Below are positions 24,804 through 34,010 of a DNA stretch of 64,000 nt, piece by piece. The notes below the pieces were generated by a model. It did not search any database, was not told the DNA's origin, and worked only from the letters and a program-made list of their open reading frames with translations. The position numbers and the translations under genes are program-made. Position 1 is the stretch's first letter, and every line of letters begins with the position of its first letter. This stretch comes from Afifellaceae bacterium (lineage in GTDB: Bacteria; Pseudomonadota; Alphaproteobacteria; Rhizobiales; Afifellaceae): the NCBI GenBank assembly GCA_028284625.1, contig JANQRH010000029.1, positions 119,735 to 183,734 on the forward strand. Reading direction: 5' to 3'.

Positions 24804-25775
24804 TTGCGTGACGCCGATGTCGTGCGCGCTGCGGTTCCGGCGGGATCAGAGCCCGGCGAGCAACGCACGCAGATGTCCGTCAAGGATCGCAGCGACGCGG
24901 TCGATCTGATCTCGCGCATCAAGGATATTCGGGGCGAGCTGAGGCCGGCGGAACGGCGCGTCGCCGACGCCGTGCTGGACGACATTGAGTTTGCTGTGCG
25001 CGCCAGCAATGCGGAGCTTGCCAATCGCGCCCGTGTCAGCCAACCGACCGTGACGCGTTTTTCCCGCGCTGTGGGCTGCGCCGGCGTCCGCGATTTCAAG
25101 ATGAAGCTGGGCCAGAGCCTGATCGTCGGCTCCATGTATCTCGGCCGTCCGCCGGCGCTTCCCGATCAGATGCGATCCGGACTTCCTTATGCGGACCTCG
25201 TCTTCGACCAGGCGCGCGCGGCGCTCGATCTGGCCGAGTCCCAGCTCGACGAGGCGCGCCTGCGTGACGCCGTCTCGCTGATCGCATCGGCGAACCGCGT
25301 GATCGTCTTCGGTGTTGGCGGCGGCTCTACGGCCATCGCCCAGGATACGCAGTACCGGCTCTTTCGTTACGGCATAGACGTGACGGCCTATTCCGACGTC
25401 TATCTGATGCGCATGGCGGCGTCGGCGCTCGGCGCGGGCGACGCGGTCATCGCCATCTCCGCCACGGGGCGCACGCAGGAAGTTCTCGGACCGGTTCGCC
25501 TGGCTCAGCAATACCAAGCCAAAGTCGTGGCGATCACTCGGCCGGAATCGGAGCTTGCCGAAGCCGCCGACATTGCGGTGACGGTGGATGTCCCCGAACT
25601 CTCCAATGTGCTGAAGCCGACCGCCTCGCGCTACGCGTTCCTGGCGATCGTCGATCTGATCGCGACGGGCTGCGGCTATGCGCTGGGTCTGGAGGCGCAA
25701 GAGACGCTCCGCCGCATCAAATACAATCTCCTCAACTTCCGGGAGGGCGAGGTGCTGGAACCTTTGGGAGACTGA
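24804..25775 (+). CDS. MurR/RpiR-family transcriptional regulator
   Basis: A regulator of about 323 residues with an N-terminal HTH_6 domain (LANRARVSQPTVTRFSRAVG) and a C-terminal SIS domain (VIVFGVGGGSTAIAQDT, then IAISATGRTQEVLGPV) that senses a phosphosugar. Start choice: TTG 24804 lies eight bases after GGAGGAG; TTG 24798 overlaps the SDR stop (TTGA); ATG 24873 has no ribosome site. Such regulators usually control the operon they lie in and respond to a phosphorylated intermediate, which supports a kinase step in this pathway. Confidence 0.9.
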   Translation: MRDADVVRAAVPAGSEPGEQRTQMSVKDRSDAVDLISRIKDIRGELRPAERRVADAVLDDIEFAVRASNAELANRARVSQPTVTRFSRAVGCAGVRDFKMKLGQSLIVGSMYLGRPPALPDQMRSGLPYADLVFDQARAALDLAESQLDEARLRDAVSLIASANRVIVFGVGGGSTAIAQDTQYRLFRYGIDVTAYSDVYLMRMAASALGAGDAVIAISATGRTQEVLGPVRLAQQYQAKVVAITRPESELAEAADIAVTVDVPELSNVLKPTASRYAFLAIVDLIATGCGYALGLEAQETLRRIKYNLLNFREGEVLEPLGD

Positions 25776-25776
25776 C

Positions 25777-27237
25777 TTGCGGGCGACGTCCAATGGCAGC
25801 AGCCGTCAGCTCATCCGCGCCGCCACGCTGGTCGACGGCACAGGCAGCGCGCGACGCGACGCCGATGTCCTGATTGAGGGCGACCGGATTGCCGCCATCG
25901 CGGCGCCGGGAGAGATCGGCGGCGACGATGCGACAACGATCGACGCGAACGGTCTGGTTGTCGCGCCCGGCTTCATCGACGTGCACACGCATGACGACAA
26001 CGCCATCCTGGTCGATCCGGACATGAACGCCAAGGTCAGCCAGGGTGTTACCACGGTTATCGCCGGCAATTGCGGCATAAGTCTCGCGCCGGGGCCGCTC
26101 AGCGATATGCCGCCGCCGCTCAACCTGATCAGCAATGGCGATCCGAACGCGTTCCGCTTTCCGCGGCTGAGGGATTACGCCGAGGCGGTGGCCGCGGCGC
26201 GGCCGAGCATTAACGTCGCCATGCTGATCGGTCACTCGACGTTGCGTGTCGGAGCGCTGGACGATGTCCGTCGCAAGGCGAAGGCGGACGAGATCGATAT
26301 CATGCGGCAACGCCTCGCCGACTGTCTCGACGACGGGGCGATCGGGTTCTCCACCGGGCTCTATTACAAGACCAATTTCCCTGCCGACATTGGTGAAGTA
26401 GCTGCGCTTGCGGAGCTCTTGTCCGACAAGGGCGGCGTCTATGTCACGCATATGCGCGATGAGCATGACGGCGTGCTCGACTCGCTCCAAGAATCGTTTG
26501 AGACGGCGAATCGCGCGCAGGTGCCGATCGTCATCTCGCACCACAAATGCGCCGGGCCCAAGAACTGGGGGCGCAGCCGCGAAACGCTGAAGGCCATCGA
26601 CGCGGCGCGCGGACGGCAGCGCGTGGCGCTCGACGCCTATCCCTATGCTGCCGGCTCCACGGTGCTCGACCCCGATTGGGTCGATCCGGAAGTGCGCACG
26701 ATGGTGTCGTGGTCGGTGCCGCATCCTGAGATGGACGGCCGGGACCTCGCCGACATCGCGGCGGAATGGAACTGTTCGCAGCAGGACGCCGCGCGGCGCC
26801 TGGCGCCGGCCGGGGCGATCTACTTCCTGATCGACGAGGCGGACATGCGCCGCATCGTATCCTATGCGCCGACCATGATCGGCTCCGACGGCCTGCCGCA
26901 TGACAGCCATCCGCATCCGCGTCTCTGGGGCACGTTCCCGCGGGTGCTTGGCCGGCTTTGCCGCGAGGAGGGCCTCTTCACGCTGGAAGAGGCGGTGCAC
27001 AAGATGACCGGCCTCTCGGCGGAGAATTTCGGGCTGACCGACCGCGGCGTGGTGCGCGAGGGCGCCTTCGCCGATCTGGTGCTCTTCGACCCGGACAGCG
27101 TCATCGACCGTGCCACCTATGACGACCCAAAGCAGCCAGCGGCGGGAATTGCCTGCGTGCTGGTCAACGGCGCCGTCGCGTGGCGTGATGGCGCGCGGGC
27201 CGATGCGGGATCCGGTCGGTTTCTAAAGCGAAGTTAG
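25777..27237 (+). CDS. N-acyl-D-amino-acid deacylase-type amidohydrolase
   Basis: A 486-residue zinc hydrolase of the D-aminoacylase branch of the amidohydrolase superfamily. Family metal residues are seen in FIDVHTHDD, GNCGIS (bridging Cys), VTHMRDEHDG, SHHKCAG and MIGSDGLPHDSHPHPRLWG. TTG 25777 is one base after the regulator stop and follows GGGAG. Members remove N-acyl groups from D-amino acids or related amines. In this sugar-oxidoreductase context the substrate may be an N-acylated amino sugar or aminocyclitol derivative, which is inference. Confidence 0.82.
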   Translation: MRATSNGSSRQLIRAATLVDGTGSARRDADVLIEGDRIAAIAAPGEIGGDDATTIDANGLVVAPGFIDVHTHDDNAILVDPDMNAKVSQGVTTVIAGNCGISLAPGPLSDMPPPLNLISNGDPNAFRFPRLRDYAEAVAAARPSINVAMLIGHSTLRVGALDDVRRKAKADEIDIMRQRLADCLDDGAIGFSTGLYYKTNFPADIGEVAALAELLSDKGGVYVTHMRDEHDGVLDSLQESFETANRAQVPIVISHHKCAGPKNWGRSRETLKAIDAARGRQRVALDAYPYAAGSTVLDPDWVDPEVRTMVSWSVPHPEMDGRDLADIAAEWNCSQQDAARRLAPAGAIYFLIDEADMRRIVSYAPTMIGSDGLPHDSHPHPRLWGTFPRVLGRLCREEGLFTLEEAVHKMTGLSAENFGLTDRGVVREGAFADLVLFDPDSVIDRATYDDPKQPAAGIACVLVNGAVAWRDGARADAGSGRFLKRS

Positions 27238-27269
27238 GCGGGGGCATCTAAGCAAAAGGGGAGGGCAAC

Positions 27270-28268
27270 ATGGAGCGGACGCGGATCGGCGTAATCGGCC
27301 TCGGCTGGTTCGGAGAAATCCACTGCGATGCCATAAAGGCAAATCCGGCGCTGGAGCTTGCAGCGCTTTGCACGCGCACCGAATCGCGACTGGAGGAGCT
27401 GGCGCGAAAATACGACGTCGCTCAGACCTACACGGATTATCACGCGCTTCTCGCCAATCCGGACATCGACGCTGTCAGCGTCGTCACCATGTGGGACCAG
27501 CATACGGAGCCGACTTTGGCGGCTCTCGAAGCCGGCAAGCATGTGTTCCTGGAAAAGCCGATGGCGCACACGCTGGAGGATTGCCGCAAGATCTGCGACG
27601 CCGCCAAGAAAGCCAAAGGCCATCTTATGATCGGCCATATCTGCCGCTTCAATCCACGCTACGCGACCGCGCGCCAGCAGATCGCGTCGGGTGCGATCGG
27701 CAAGGTCTTGTGCATGAGCTCGCGGCGCAACATTCCCGCCGCATGGACGCCGGAGATCTTGAACAAGATCGGGCCGATCATCGGCGATGCCATTCACGAC
27801 ACCGATCTGATGCTGTGGTTCACCGGCGCGCGCGTGGTCAGCGCCTACGCGCAGGCGGTTGATCTCCGCGGCAAGAAGTATCCGGATATCGGTCAGACCA
27901 TGTATCGGTTCGACAATGGCGCGACCGCGACGCTGGAGACGGTCTGGTGCATGCCGGAGAAGACGCCGTTCGACATTGACGAGCGCATGAGCGTCATCGG
28001 TTCCGACGGCCTGATCCATATCCAGGACACGTTCCCCAATATCGGCATCGTGACGGCGGACGGGTTTCGCAGTCCCGACACGACCTATTGGCCGGTGCTT
28101 AACGATCGACTGAGCGGCGCACTGCGCGATGAGTTTGCCTATTTTGCGCAATGCTGCGCGACGAATACGCCGCCGGCCATCATTACGCCGGAAGAATCGA
28201 TGGCGGCCGTAGAGGCAGCTCTCGCGGCTGAGGAATCGGCAGCGACCGGCGAGGTCGTGCGGCTTTAG
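27270..28268 (+). CDS. Gfo/Idh/MocA-family oxidoreductase (3)
   Basis: A 332-residue dehydrogenase with Rossmann motif GVIGLGWFGEIHCDAI, signature FLEKPMAHTLEDCRKI (EKP, about residues 93-97) and GDAIHDTDLMLWFTG. The HDTD pattern is close to inositol-dehydrogenase-like members. ATG 27270 has a GGGGAGGG ribosome site. It lies 32 bases after the amidohydrolase gene and 17 before the VOC gene, so it is in the same operon. It is the third member of this family in the locus. Confidence 0.9.
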   Translation: MERTRIGVIGLGWFGEIHCDAIKANPALELAALCTRTESRLEELARKYDVAQTYTDYHALLANPDIDAVSVVTMWDQHTEPTLAALEAGKHVFLEKPMAHTLEDCRKICDAAKKAKGHLMIGHICRFNPRYATARQQIASGAIGKVLCMSSRRNIPAAWTPEILNKIGPIIGDAIHDTDLMLWFTGARVVSAYAQAVDLRGKKYPDIGQTMYRFDNGATATLETVWCMPEKTPFDIDERMSVIGSDGLIHIQDTFPNIGIVTADGFRSPDTTYWPVLNDRLSGALRDEFAYFAQCCATNTPPAIITPEESMAAVEAALAAEESAATGEVVRL

Positions 28269-28285
28269 CGACAAGGGAGGCGACG

Positions 28286-28789
28286 ATGAGTGAGACAAGC
28301 GGCATCGCGCATTGCCTGAACCATGTCGGCGTCTCCGTGCCGGACATCGATGCGGCGATCGCCTGGTATCAAAAAATCTTTGCGTTCACGCTCATCGCCG
28401 CACCGGCGGAAGTGCAGGTTGACGGATCGCATTTTGCCAATCTCGCCGGCAACATATGCGGTCCCCGCTTCGGCGGGATGAAGATCGCCCATATGGTGAC
28501 CGGTGACGGAGTCGGCTTCGAGCTCTTCCAATTCCTTGGACCGGAGCCGGAGCGTCGTGCCGACACGATGGAATATTGGAAGAACGGCTTCTTCCACATC
28601 GCCATCACAGCGCCGGATGTCGACGCGAAGGTTGCGGAAATCGTCGCCGAAGGCGGGGTGAAGCGTTCGGAGATCTGGACGCTCTTCCCCGGCGAAGACA
28701 TCAAGGTGTGCTATTGCGAAGACCCGTTCGGCAACGTCATTGAGATCATCTCGCATCGCTACGAGCAGGCGCTGGCCAATCGCGGCTAG
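28286..28789 (+). CDS. VOC-superfamily (glyoxalase fold) protein
   Basis: A 167-residue vicinal-oxygen-chelate protein. LNHVGVSVPDIDAAIAWYQ gives the first metal-binding His, FHIAITAPDVDAKVAEIV the second half, and DPFGNVIEIISH the terminal Glu/His region. It resembles lactoylglutathione-lyase and methylmalonyl-CoA-epimerase relatives, but the reaction cannot be told from sequence. An isomerase, lyase or dioxygenase step is possible. ATG 28286 has a GGGAGG ribosome site. Confidence 0.82.
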   Translation: MSETSGIAHCLNHVGVSVPDIDAAIAWYQKIFAFTLIAAPAEVQVDGSHFANLAGNICGPRFGGMKIAHMVTGDGVGFELFQFLGPEPERRADTMEYWKNGFFHIAITAPDVDAKVAEIVAEGGVKRSEIWTLFPGEDIKVCYCEDPFGNVIEIISHRYEQALANRG

Positions 28790-28903
28790 CACCGGCGCAA
28801 GGTTCGTTGCACGGCTCTACTTATTTGATCTGCCTCATGGTTGGCCGCGTGAAGCAACGCAGGATCGGCACGGCAGGACCAAATTGGTGAGGAGGGCATC
28901 CGC

Positions 28904-29893
28904 ATGACTAGGCTCATCAACCAAGTCGACGCGATCGTTGCGGACAGCCTCAACGGTTTTTGCGCGGCGTATGCCGATATGCTGGTCCTTGGCGAGGGCG
29001 GGAAATTCGTGTGCCGCCGCAAGACGGTTCCGCACAAGGTTGCGGTTATCGGTGGCGGCGGATCGGGACATGAGCCGCTCGATATCGGCTATGTCGGGCA
29101 CGGCATGCTGGACGCCGCCTGCCCGGGTGGCGTGTTTTTCTCGCCAACATCCGACCAGATGATCGACGCCGTGGAGGCCGTGGCCGGCGATGCCGGCGTG
29201 CTCTTCATCGTCAAGAACGAGCGCGCCGATGTGATGAACTTCGACCACGCGGCGGAGATCGTGTCGGAACATCAGCACGAAGTCCGCATCGTGCGGGTGA
29301 GCGACGATCTGGCCGGTGGTGCGGAAACTGCCGAAGCCAGGCGCGGTGCCGCCGGCACGGTCATTGTGCAGAAGATTGTCGGCGCGGGGGCTGAGGAAGG
29401 GATGGGTCTCGCCGACCTTCAGGCGCTCGGCGACAAGGTCAACGCCAACACACGCTCCATCGGCGTCGCCATGCGGGGACCCACGGCGCACGATACGACC
29501 GAGCCCGGCTTTGAGGTCAGCGAGGGTGAGTTGGCCTTCGGCGTCGACATTCGCGGCAAGCCAGGCTCCGTTCGTGCGCTCGGCGGTGCTGACGCCATTG
29601 CCGAGAAGATGGTCGGGTCCATCCTGGACGATCTCGACACGCCATCCGGCGACGTCCTGCTCTTAGTCAACGGCTTTGGCGGCACGCCGGCGATTGAGTT
29701 GCAGGTTTTCTACGCCGCAGCGCGTCGGCTCTTGGAGGGGCGGGGCTTGAACGTCGCCCGCTCACTTGTGGGGAGCTACGTCACGAGCCTCGACATGGCG
29801 GGATGCTCGTTGACGGTCACCAAGCTTGAGGACGACATGACCCGCCTCTGGGATGCGCCGGTCCACACGCCCGCGCTCCGCTGGCGGATGTAG
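28904..29893 (+). CDS. DhaK-like protein lacking the substrate-binding histidine
   Basis: A 329-residue homologue of the dihydroxyacetone-binding kinase subunit DhaK. The N-terminal GGGGSGHEP places His56, and VKNERADVMNF places Asp109, both at the numbering of E. coli DhaK. The covalent substrate His (about 218, in the GIHGEPG context) is replaced: here the sequence is GVDIRGKPG with Arg217. No DhaL or DhaM gene is nearby to supply ATP or PTS phosphate. It therefore is probably not a normal dihydroxyacetone kinase; it may bind or cleave a different keto compound. A GAGGAGGG ribosome site precedes ATG 28904; the gap to the VOC gene is 114 bases. Confidence 0.85.
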   Translation: MTRLINQVDAIVADSLNGFCAAYADMLVLGEGGKFVCRRKTVPHKVAVIGGGGSGHEPLDIGYVGHGMLDAACPGGVFFSPTSDQMIDAVEAVAGDAGVLFIVKNERADVMNFDHAAEIVSEHQHEVRIVRVSDDLAGGAETAEARRGAAGTVIVQKIVGAGAEEGMGLADLQALGDKVNANTRSIGVAMRGPTAHDTTEPGFEVSEGELAFGVDIRGKPGSVRALGGADAIAEKMVGSILDDLDTPSGDVLLLVNGFGGTPAIELQVFYAAARRLLEGRGLNVARSLVGSYVTSLDMAGCSLTVTKLEDDMTRLWDAPVHTPALRWRM

Positions 29894-29911
29894 GGCGCGC
29901 CGAATCTGGAG

Positions 29912-30856
29912 TCAGGCACCGCGCTTGACCGCCGCCACGTGTCCGGCGAAGGCCGCGTCGGCCATAAGCGCCTTGCAGCGCTCGAAACGATTGACGGAAT
30001 AGGCCCAGAAATCCTCCGCCGGATTGTCGTTGGCGTGCTGAATCAGACCCCAAAGCGTCCATAAGAGGTCGCACATGGCTTTGTAGATCACGATCCGGCC
30101 AAGCTCGTCGGGCCGCGGATCGCGATCGAAATAGGCGTCGATCATTTCCTCCTCCTGCGCGGCGTCGAAACCGGCTTCCACCGAAAGGTCGGCGAGGTCC
30201 CACATCGGATCGTTCATGCCGGAATATTCCCAATCGACGATCCACATGCGCTCGCCGGTATCCAAGAAGTTTTCGCACAGCGGATCGCAATGACAGGCGG
30301 CAAGCGGTAGCGGGCGCGCAGCAAGCGCCTCGCGCACGATCTCCGCTTCCGCCAACGCTTCGTGATAGCCGTTCGGCAAATCGACGGTCTTGCCGGCAAG
30401 GACTTTGAGATAGTCGTCGATCATCGCAAACAGCTCGAAGCGGAAATCGAAGCGCGCGTCCGAAACGTGCAGCCTATGGAATGCGCGCGCCGCACGCTCC
30501 GGTGATCCGCTTCGTGACTTGAAGAGCCCCGGCGTCATCGTCGTCGTGTCTTCGATGAAGCGCGTCACCATGATGCCGGATTGCGCGTCGGCGTGGATCA
30601 CCTCCGGCGAGACGCCGGCTTCGGCCGCGGCGCGGGCTGCCCCCGCCTCGTTGTCGCGGTCGATATATTCCTCCGTGCCCTTGCCGGGGATGCGCAGGCA
30701 ATATGCGCCAGCGCGGAAGACGATGTTGGTGAGCCCGCCGAGCCGCTCCAGCGGTCCGTCATAGTCGGCAAGCTCGGCAATGCCGGCCATTGCCGCACGT
30801 GCCTGTTCCTCCTCCGTCAAATTCGCCCCCCGCGCATATGATTTGCCTGCCGCCAC
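29912..30856 (-). CDS. choline/ethanolamine kinase-like phosphotransferase (APH fold)
   Basis: A 314-residue kinase with ATP-site GGLTNIVFRAGAYCLRIPGKG, catalytic loop ACHCDPLCENFL (the usual His-Asn-Asp written as His-Cys-Asp) and DWEYSGMNDPMWDLADLS for metal binding. This arrangement matches LicA/choline kinase relatives. The start is GTG 30856 or ATG 30790; neither is decided by a well-placed ribosome site. It is divergent from the methyltransferase gene and lies in a neighbourhood of betaine-transport and N-demethylation genes, so an amino-alcohol substrate is plausible. Confidence 0.82.
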   Translation of the reverse strand: MAAGKSYARGANLTEEEQARAAMAGIAELADYDGPLERLGGLTNIVFRAGAYCLRIPGKGTEEYIDRDNEAGAARAAAEAGVSPEVIHADAQSGIMVTRFIEDTTTMTPGLFKSRSGSPERAARAFHRLHVSDARFDFRFELFAMIDDYLKVLAGKTVDLPNGYHEALAEAEIVREALAARPLPLAACHCDPLCENFLDTGERMWIVDWEYSGMNDPMWDLADLSVEAGFDAAQEEEMIDAYFDRDPRPDELGRIVIYKAMCDLLWTLWGLIQHANDNPAEDFWAYSVNRFERCKALMADAAFAGHVAAVKRGA

Positions 30857-30913
30857 GGTTCCACAGTTTGGCCGGCTTGGCTATCGTCCAACGGTCGAAC
30901 GGGGAGAGTGCTG

Positions 30914-31546
30914 ATGAGCGACGGCAAGAGCGAAGAGAAGCTCGCCGCTGTCTACGGCGCAAAGAGCGCTGAGGAGATCGCCGCGCTCTACGACGACTGG
31001 GCAGGAAGCTATGACGCGGAGATGGCGGCCGCCGGCTATCGCCATCCGTCAATATGCCTGGCGCTCTTGGCGCGGCATTTGCCGCAGGGTTCAGCGCCGC
31101 TTCTCGATGCCGGGGCCGGGACCGGGCTCATCGGCGAATGGCTGGCAATCATGGGCTACCCGCATGTGGAAGCGCTCGACATTTCCGCCGGCATGCTGGC
31201 CGTTGCCGAGAGGAAGGGGGTCTATCGCGCGCTCCATAGGCATGCGCTCGGCACGTCGCTGCCCTTCGCCGATGGCCATTTCGCCGGTATCGTCTCAGCC
31301 GGCGTCTTCACCTCCGGCCATGTGGGGGCTGAGGCCTTGGGCGAGCTGATCCGCATCTGCCGCGCGGGCGGCGCGATCGTGCTGACCGTCAAGGATAGTG
31401 TCTGGAATGGCGGCTTCGCGGCGCGGCTTGTCGAACTTGAAGCGCAAGCGATGATTTTGCGCGCGGAGGAAACCGCGCCTTATGTCTCCATGCCGGGCAC
31501 GGACGACGATGTTCCGAGCCGCGGCGTCGTACTTCGGGTTCTCTGA
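30914..31546 (+). CDS. class I SAM-dependent methyltransferase
   Basis: A 210-residue methyltransferase. SAM-binding motif I is LLDAGAGTGLIGEWL (about residues 62-76), the motif II acidic residue is in VEALDISAGML, and the post-I region FADGHFAGIVSAGVF fits the Williams/UbiE-like group. ATG 30914 follows GGGGAGAG. It is divergent from the choline-kinase-like gene and ends at a hairpin before the convergent FAD/GcvT gene. The acceptor is unknown; an amine is suggested only by context. Confidence 0.82.
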   Translation: MSDGKSEEKLAAVYGAKSAEEIAALYDDWAGSYDAEMAAAGYRHPSICLALLARHLPQGSAPLLDAGAGTGLIGEWLAIMGYPHVEALDISAGMLAVAERKGVYRALHRHALGTSLPFADGHFAGIVSAGVFTSGHVGAEALGELIRICRAGGAIVLTVKDSVWNGGFAARLVELEAQAMILRAEETAPYVSMPGTDDDVPSRGVVLRVL

Positions 31547-31564
31547 AGCGCCGGAAGGGGCGCT
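31547..31564. terminator. short hairpin between convergent genes
   Basis: AGCGCC (31547-31552) and GGCGCT (31559-31564) pair around GGAAGG in the small gap between the methyltransferase and FAD/GcvT stops. It could act as a terminator in both directions, but no T-run follows. Confidence 0.35.
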
Positions 31565-34010
31565 ACGCTTTCACCCTTGCGCTTTGCGGATCGTAGAGCG
31601 GTCCCAGATGCAATTCGGCCGGCACATGCTCCGCCGCGACGACCAGCTCGTAAGACCCGGCGTTCAGCCATTCATCCGTGATGCCGTCGGCGTGGCGCAC
31701 ATAGCCGTAGCCGATCGGTTTGCCTATCGTGTAGCCGTAGCCGCCGCTCGTCAGATACCCGGCGAACTCGCCGTCGCGCAGGATCGTTTCGCGGCCGAGG
31801 AGCACGATCTCAGGATCAGCTGTGGTGAAGCCGATCAGCTTCTTGGAAAGCGGCGTATTGGCGGCGCGCTCCGCCGCCGCGCGGCCGACGAACTGCGTGT
31901 CGCGGTTGAGACGCACGGCCCAGCCGAGGCCGGCCTCGAAAGGGGTATCGTTCGGCGTGATGTCGGAGCCCCAGGCGCGGTAGCCCTTCTCAAGCCGCAG
32001 CGATTCCAGCGCGCGATAGCCGACAGGGCGCAGACCATGTGGCTCACCCGCCGCCATCAGCGCATCGAAGACATCGCCGGTCGCGGCAAGCGGGATGTGC
32101 AGCTCCCAGCCAAGCTCGCCGACATAGGTGACGCGGAGCGCGCGCACGATGTGCCCGGCAATCGTGATCTCACGCGCATGCGCGAAGGGAAACGCTTCGT
32201 TGGAGACATCCGCGTCGGTGACGGCGCTCAGCACGTCGCGGGCGCGCGGGCCCATAAGCGACAGCGTGCCGAAATCCTCCGTCACGTCGGTGAGCGTCGC
32301 GTCGAGTTCCGACGCGATGTGGTCGGCGATCCAGGCGCCGTCATGCACGCGGAAGCCGGTGCCGGTCACGATGTAGAAGAGATCGTCGGCAAGGCGCGTG
32401 ACGGTGAGGTCACATTCGATGCCGCCGCGCGTGTTCAGCATCTGCGTATAGGTCAGCCGGCCCGCCGGCTTCGTCACGTCGTTGGCGCAGATGCGCTCCA
32501 AGGCGGCAACGGCGTCGTGACCGCTCAGCTCGAACTTGGCGAAAGACGACTGATCGAAGACGCCGACGGCCTTGCGCACCAGGCGGTGCTCCTCGCCGAC
32601 CGGGGCGAACCAGTTCTGCCGTCCCATCGAACAGTCGTCGCGCGGCGCCATGTCGGACGGCGCGAACCAGTTCGGCCGCTCCCAGCCGAGCTTTGAGCCG
32701 AACACCGCGCGGTGGCGCTTCAGCCGCTCATAAAGCGGCGAAACGATGCGCGGACGGCCGCTTTCGTATTCTTCGTGCGGAAAGGCGATGGTGTAGTGCT
32801 TGCCGTAAGCCTCAAGCGTGCGGTCTGAGACCCATTGCCGGTCGCGGTGCAGGTCGGAGAAGCGGCGGATATCGACGACCCAGAGGTCGAGCGGCGCTTC
32901 GCCCTCCATCGCCCAGGCGGCGAGCGCCCAGCCGGCGCCGCCGGCCGAGGCAATGCCGAAGGCATTGAAGCCGGCGCCGACGAACATGTTGGCGATGCCG
33001 GCGGGCTGGCCGAGGATGAAATTGCCGTCGGGCGTGAAGCTCTCCGGGCCGTTGATCATCTGCTTCACGCCGGCTGTCTCAAGTGCCGGCACGCGCTCGA
33101 TTGCCTGCTCCAGATGCTGGCCGAAATGATCCCAATCGTCGTCGAAGAGCTGGAACTGGAAATCGTTCGGCACGTCGCCGGTCGTCCAGGCAATGGGGTT
33201 CGTCTCGTAGCCGCCCATGACGAGGCCGCCGACCTCTTCCTTGAAATAGGTGAAGCGGTCGGGGTCGCGGATTGTGGCGGCGTTGCGCGACAGGCCGTCG
33301 ATCGGCTCGGTGATGATGTATTGATGCTTGACCGGCTGCAGCGGCACCTCAACGCCGGCCATCGCGCCGACCTGCCGTGCCCATTGACCGGCGCAATTGA
33401 CGACCGTGTCGCAAATGACGTCACCGGCATCGGTCTCTACGGCCGCGATACGGTTTCCTTCCATCCGGAGGCCGGTGACGCGCACGCCCTCCACAATCGT
33501 GGCGCCGTGCATGCGCGCGCCGCGCGCCAGCGATTGGGTGATGTCGGAGGGGCTCGCCTGACCGTCGGTCGGCAGAAACGATGCGCCGACCAGATCATCG
33601 ACCTGCATCAGCGGCCACATCGCCTTGACCTCGGCGGGGGAGAGGAGGTGCATCTCCATGCCGAAGCTTTTTGCGGTCGTGGCGAGGCGCTTGTATTCGA
33701 TCCAGCGGTCGGCGTTGCAGGCGAGGCGCAGACAGCCGCTCATCTTCCAGCCGGTTTCCAGGCCGGTCTCTTGGTCAAGCCGGCGGTAGAGGTCGACGGA
33801 GTATTTCAGGAGCTGCGTGATGCTCGCCGATGAGCGAAGCTGCCCGACAAGCCCCGCCGCGTGCCATGTCGAGCCGCCGGTGAGCTTGCCCTGCTCAATC
33901 AGGAGCACATCGGCCTTGTGGTCGCGCGCCAGATGATAAGCGGTGGAGCAGCCAATAATGCCGCCGCCGATCACCACGAAGGCGGCGTGGCTTGGAAGTG
34001 TTGTCGTCAA
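31563..34010 (-). CDS. dimethylglycine/sarcosine dehydrogenase-like FAD-GcvT enzyme
   Basis: An 815-residue fusion. The N-terminal FAD-binding oxidoreductase domain has the dinucleotide motif VVIGGGIIGCSTAYHLA and GGSTWHAAGLVGQL, where His is the covalent FAD site in mammalian dimethylglycine dehydrogenase. The GcvT/aminomethyltransferase folate domains span about residues 425-800. Such enzymes oxidatively remove N-methyl groups and pass the one-carbon unit to tetrahydrofolate. The start is inferred as TTG 34010, which overlaps the stop of the upstream kinase gene (TTGA); sequence upstream of it is not family-like. It is the last gene of the betaine-type transporter operon. Confidence 0.9.
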   Translation of the reverse strand: MTTTLPSHAAFVVIGGGIIGCSTAYHLARDHKADVLLIEQGKLTGGSTWHAAGLVGQLRSSASITQLLKYSVDLYRRLDQETGLETGWKMSGCLRLACNADRWIEYKRLATTAKSFGMEMHLLSPAEVKAMWPLMQVDDLVGASFLPTDGQASPSDITQSLARGARMHGATIVEGVRVTGLRMEGNRIAAVETDAGDVICDTVVNCAGQWARQVGAMAGVEVPLQPVKHQYIITEPIDGLSRNAATIRDPDRFTYFKEEVGGLVMGGYETNPIAWTTGDVPNDFQFQLFDDDWDHFGQHLEQAIERVPALETAGVKQMINGPESFTPDGNFILGQPAGIANMFVGAGFNAFGIASAGGAGWALAAWAMEGEAPLDLWVVDIRRFSDLHRDRQWVSDRTLEAYGKHYTIAFPHEEYESGRPRIVSPLYERLKRHRAVFGSKLGWERPNWFAPSDMAPRDDCSMGRQNWFAPVGEEHRLVRKAVGVFDQSSFAKFELSGHDAVAALERICANDVTKPAGRLTYTQMLNTRGGIECDLTVTRLADDLFYIVTGTGFRVHDGAWIADHIASELDATLTDVTEDFGTLSLMGPRARDVLSAVTDADVSNEAFPFAHAREITIAGHIVRALRVTYVGELGWELHIPLAATGDVFDALMAAGEPHGLRPVGYRALESLRLEKGYRAWGSDITPNDTPFEAGLGWAVRLNRDTQFVGRAAAERAANTPLSKKLIGFTTADPEIVLLGRETILRDGEFAGYLTSGGYGYTIGKPIGYGYVRHADGITDEWLNAGSYELVVAAEHVPAELHLGPLYDPQSARVKA

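Noticed and set aside
28904..29893. Ordinary dihydroxyacetone kinase
   Set aside because: The covalent substrate His is missing and there is no DhaL or DhaM gene adjacent.
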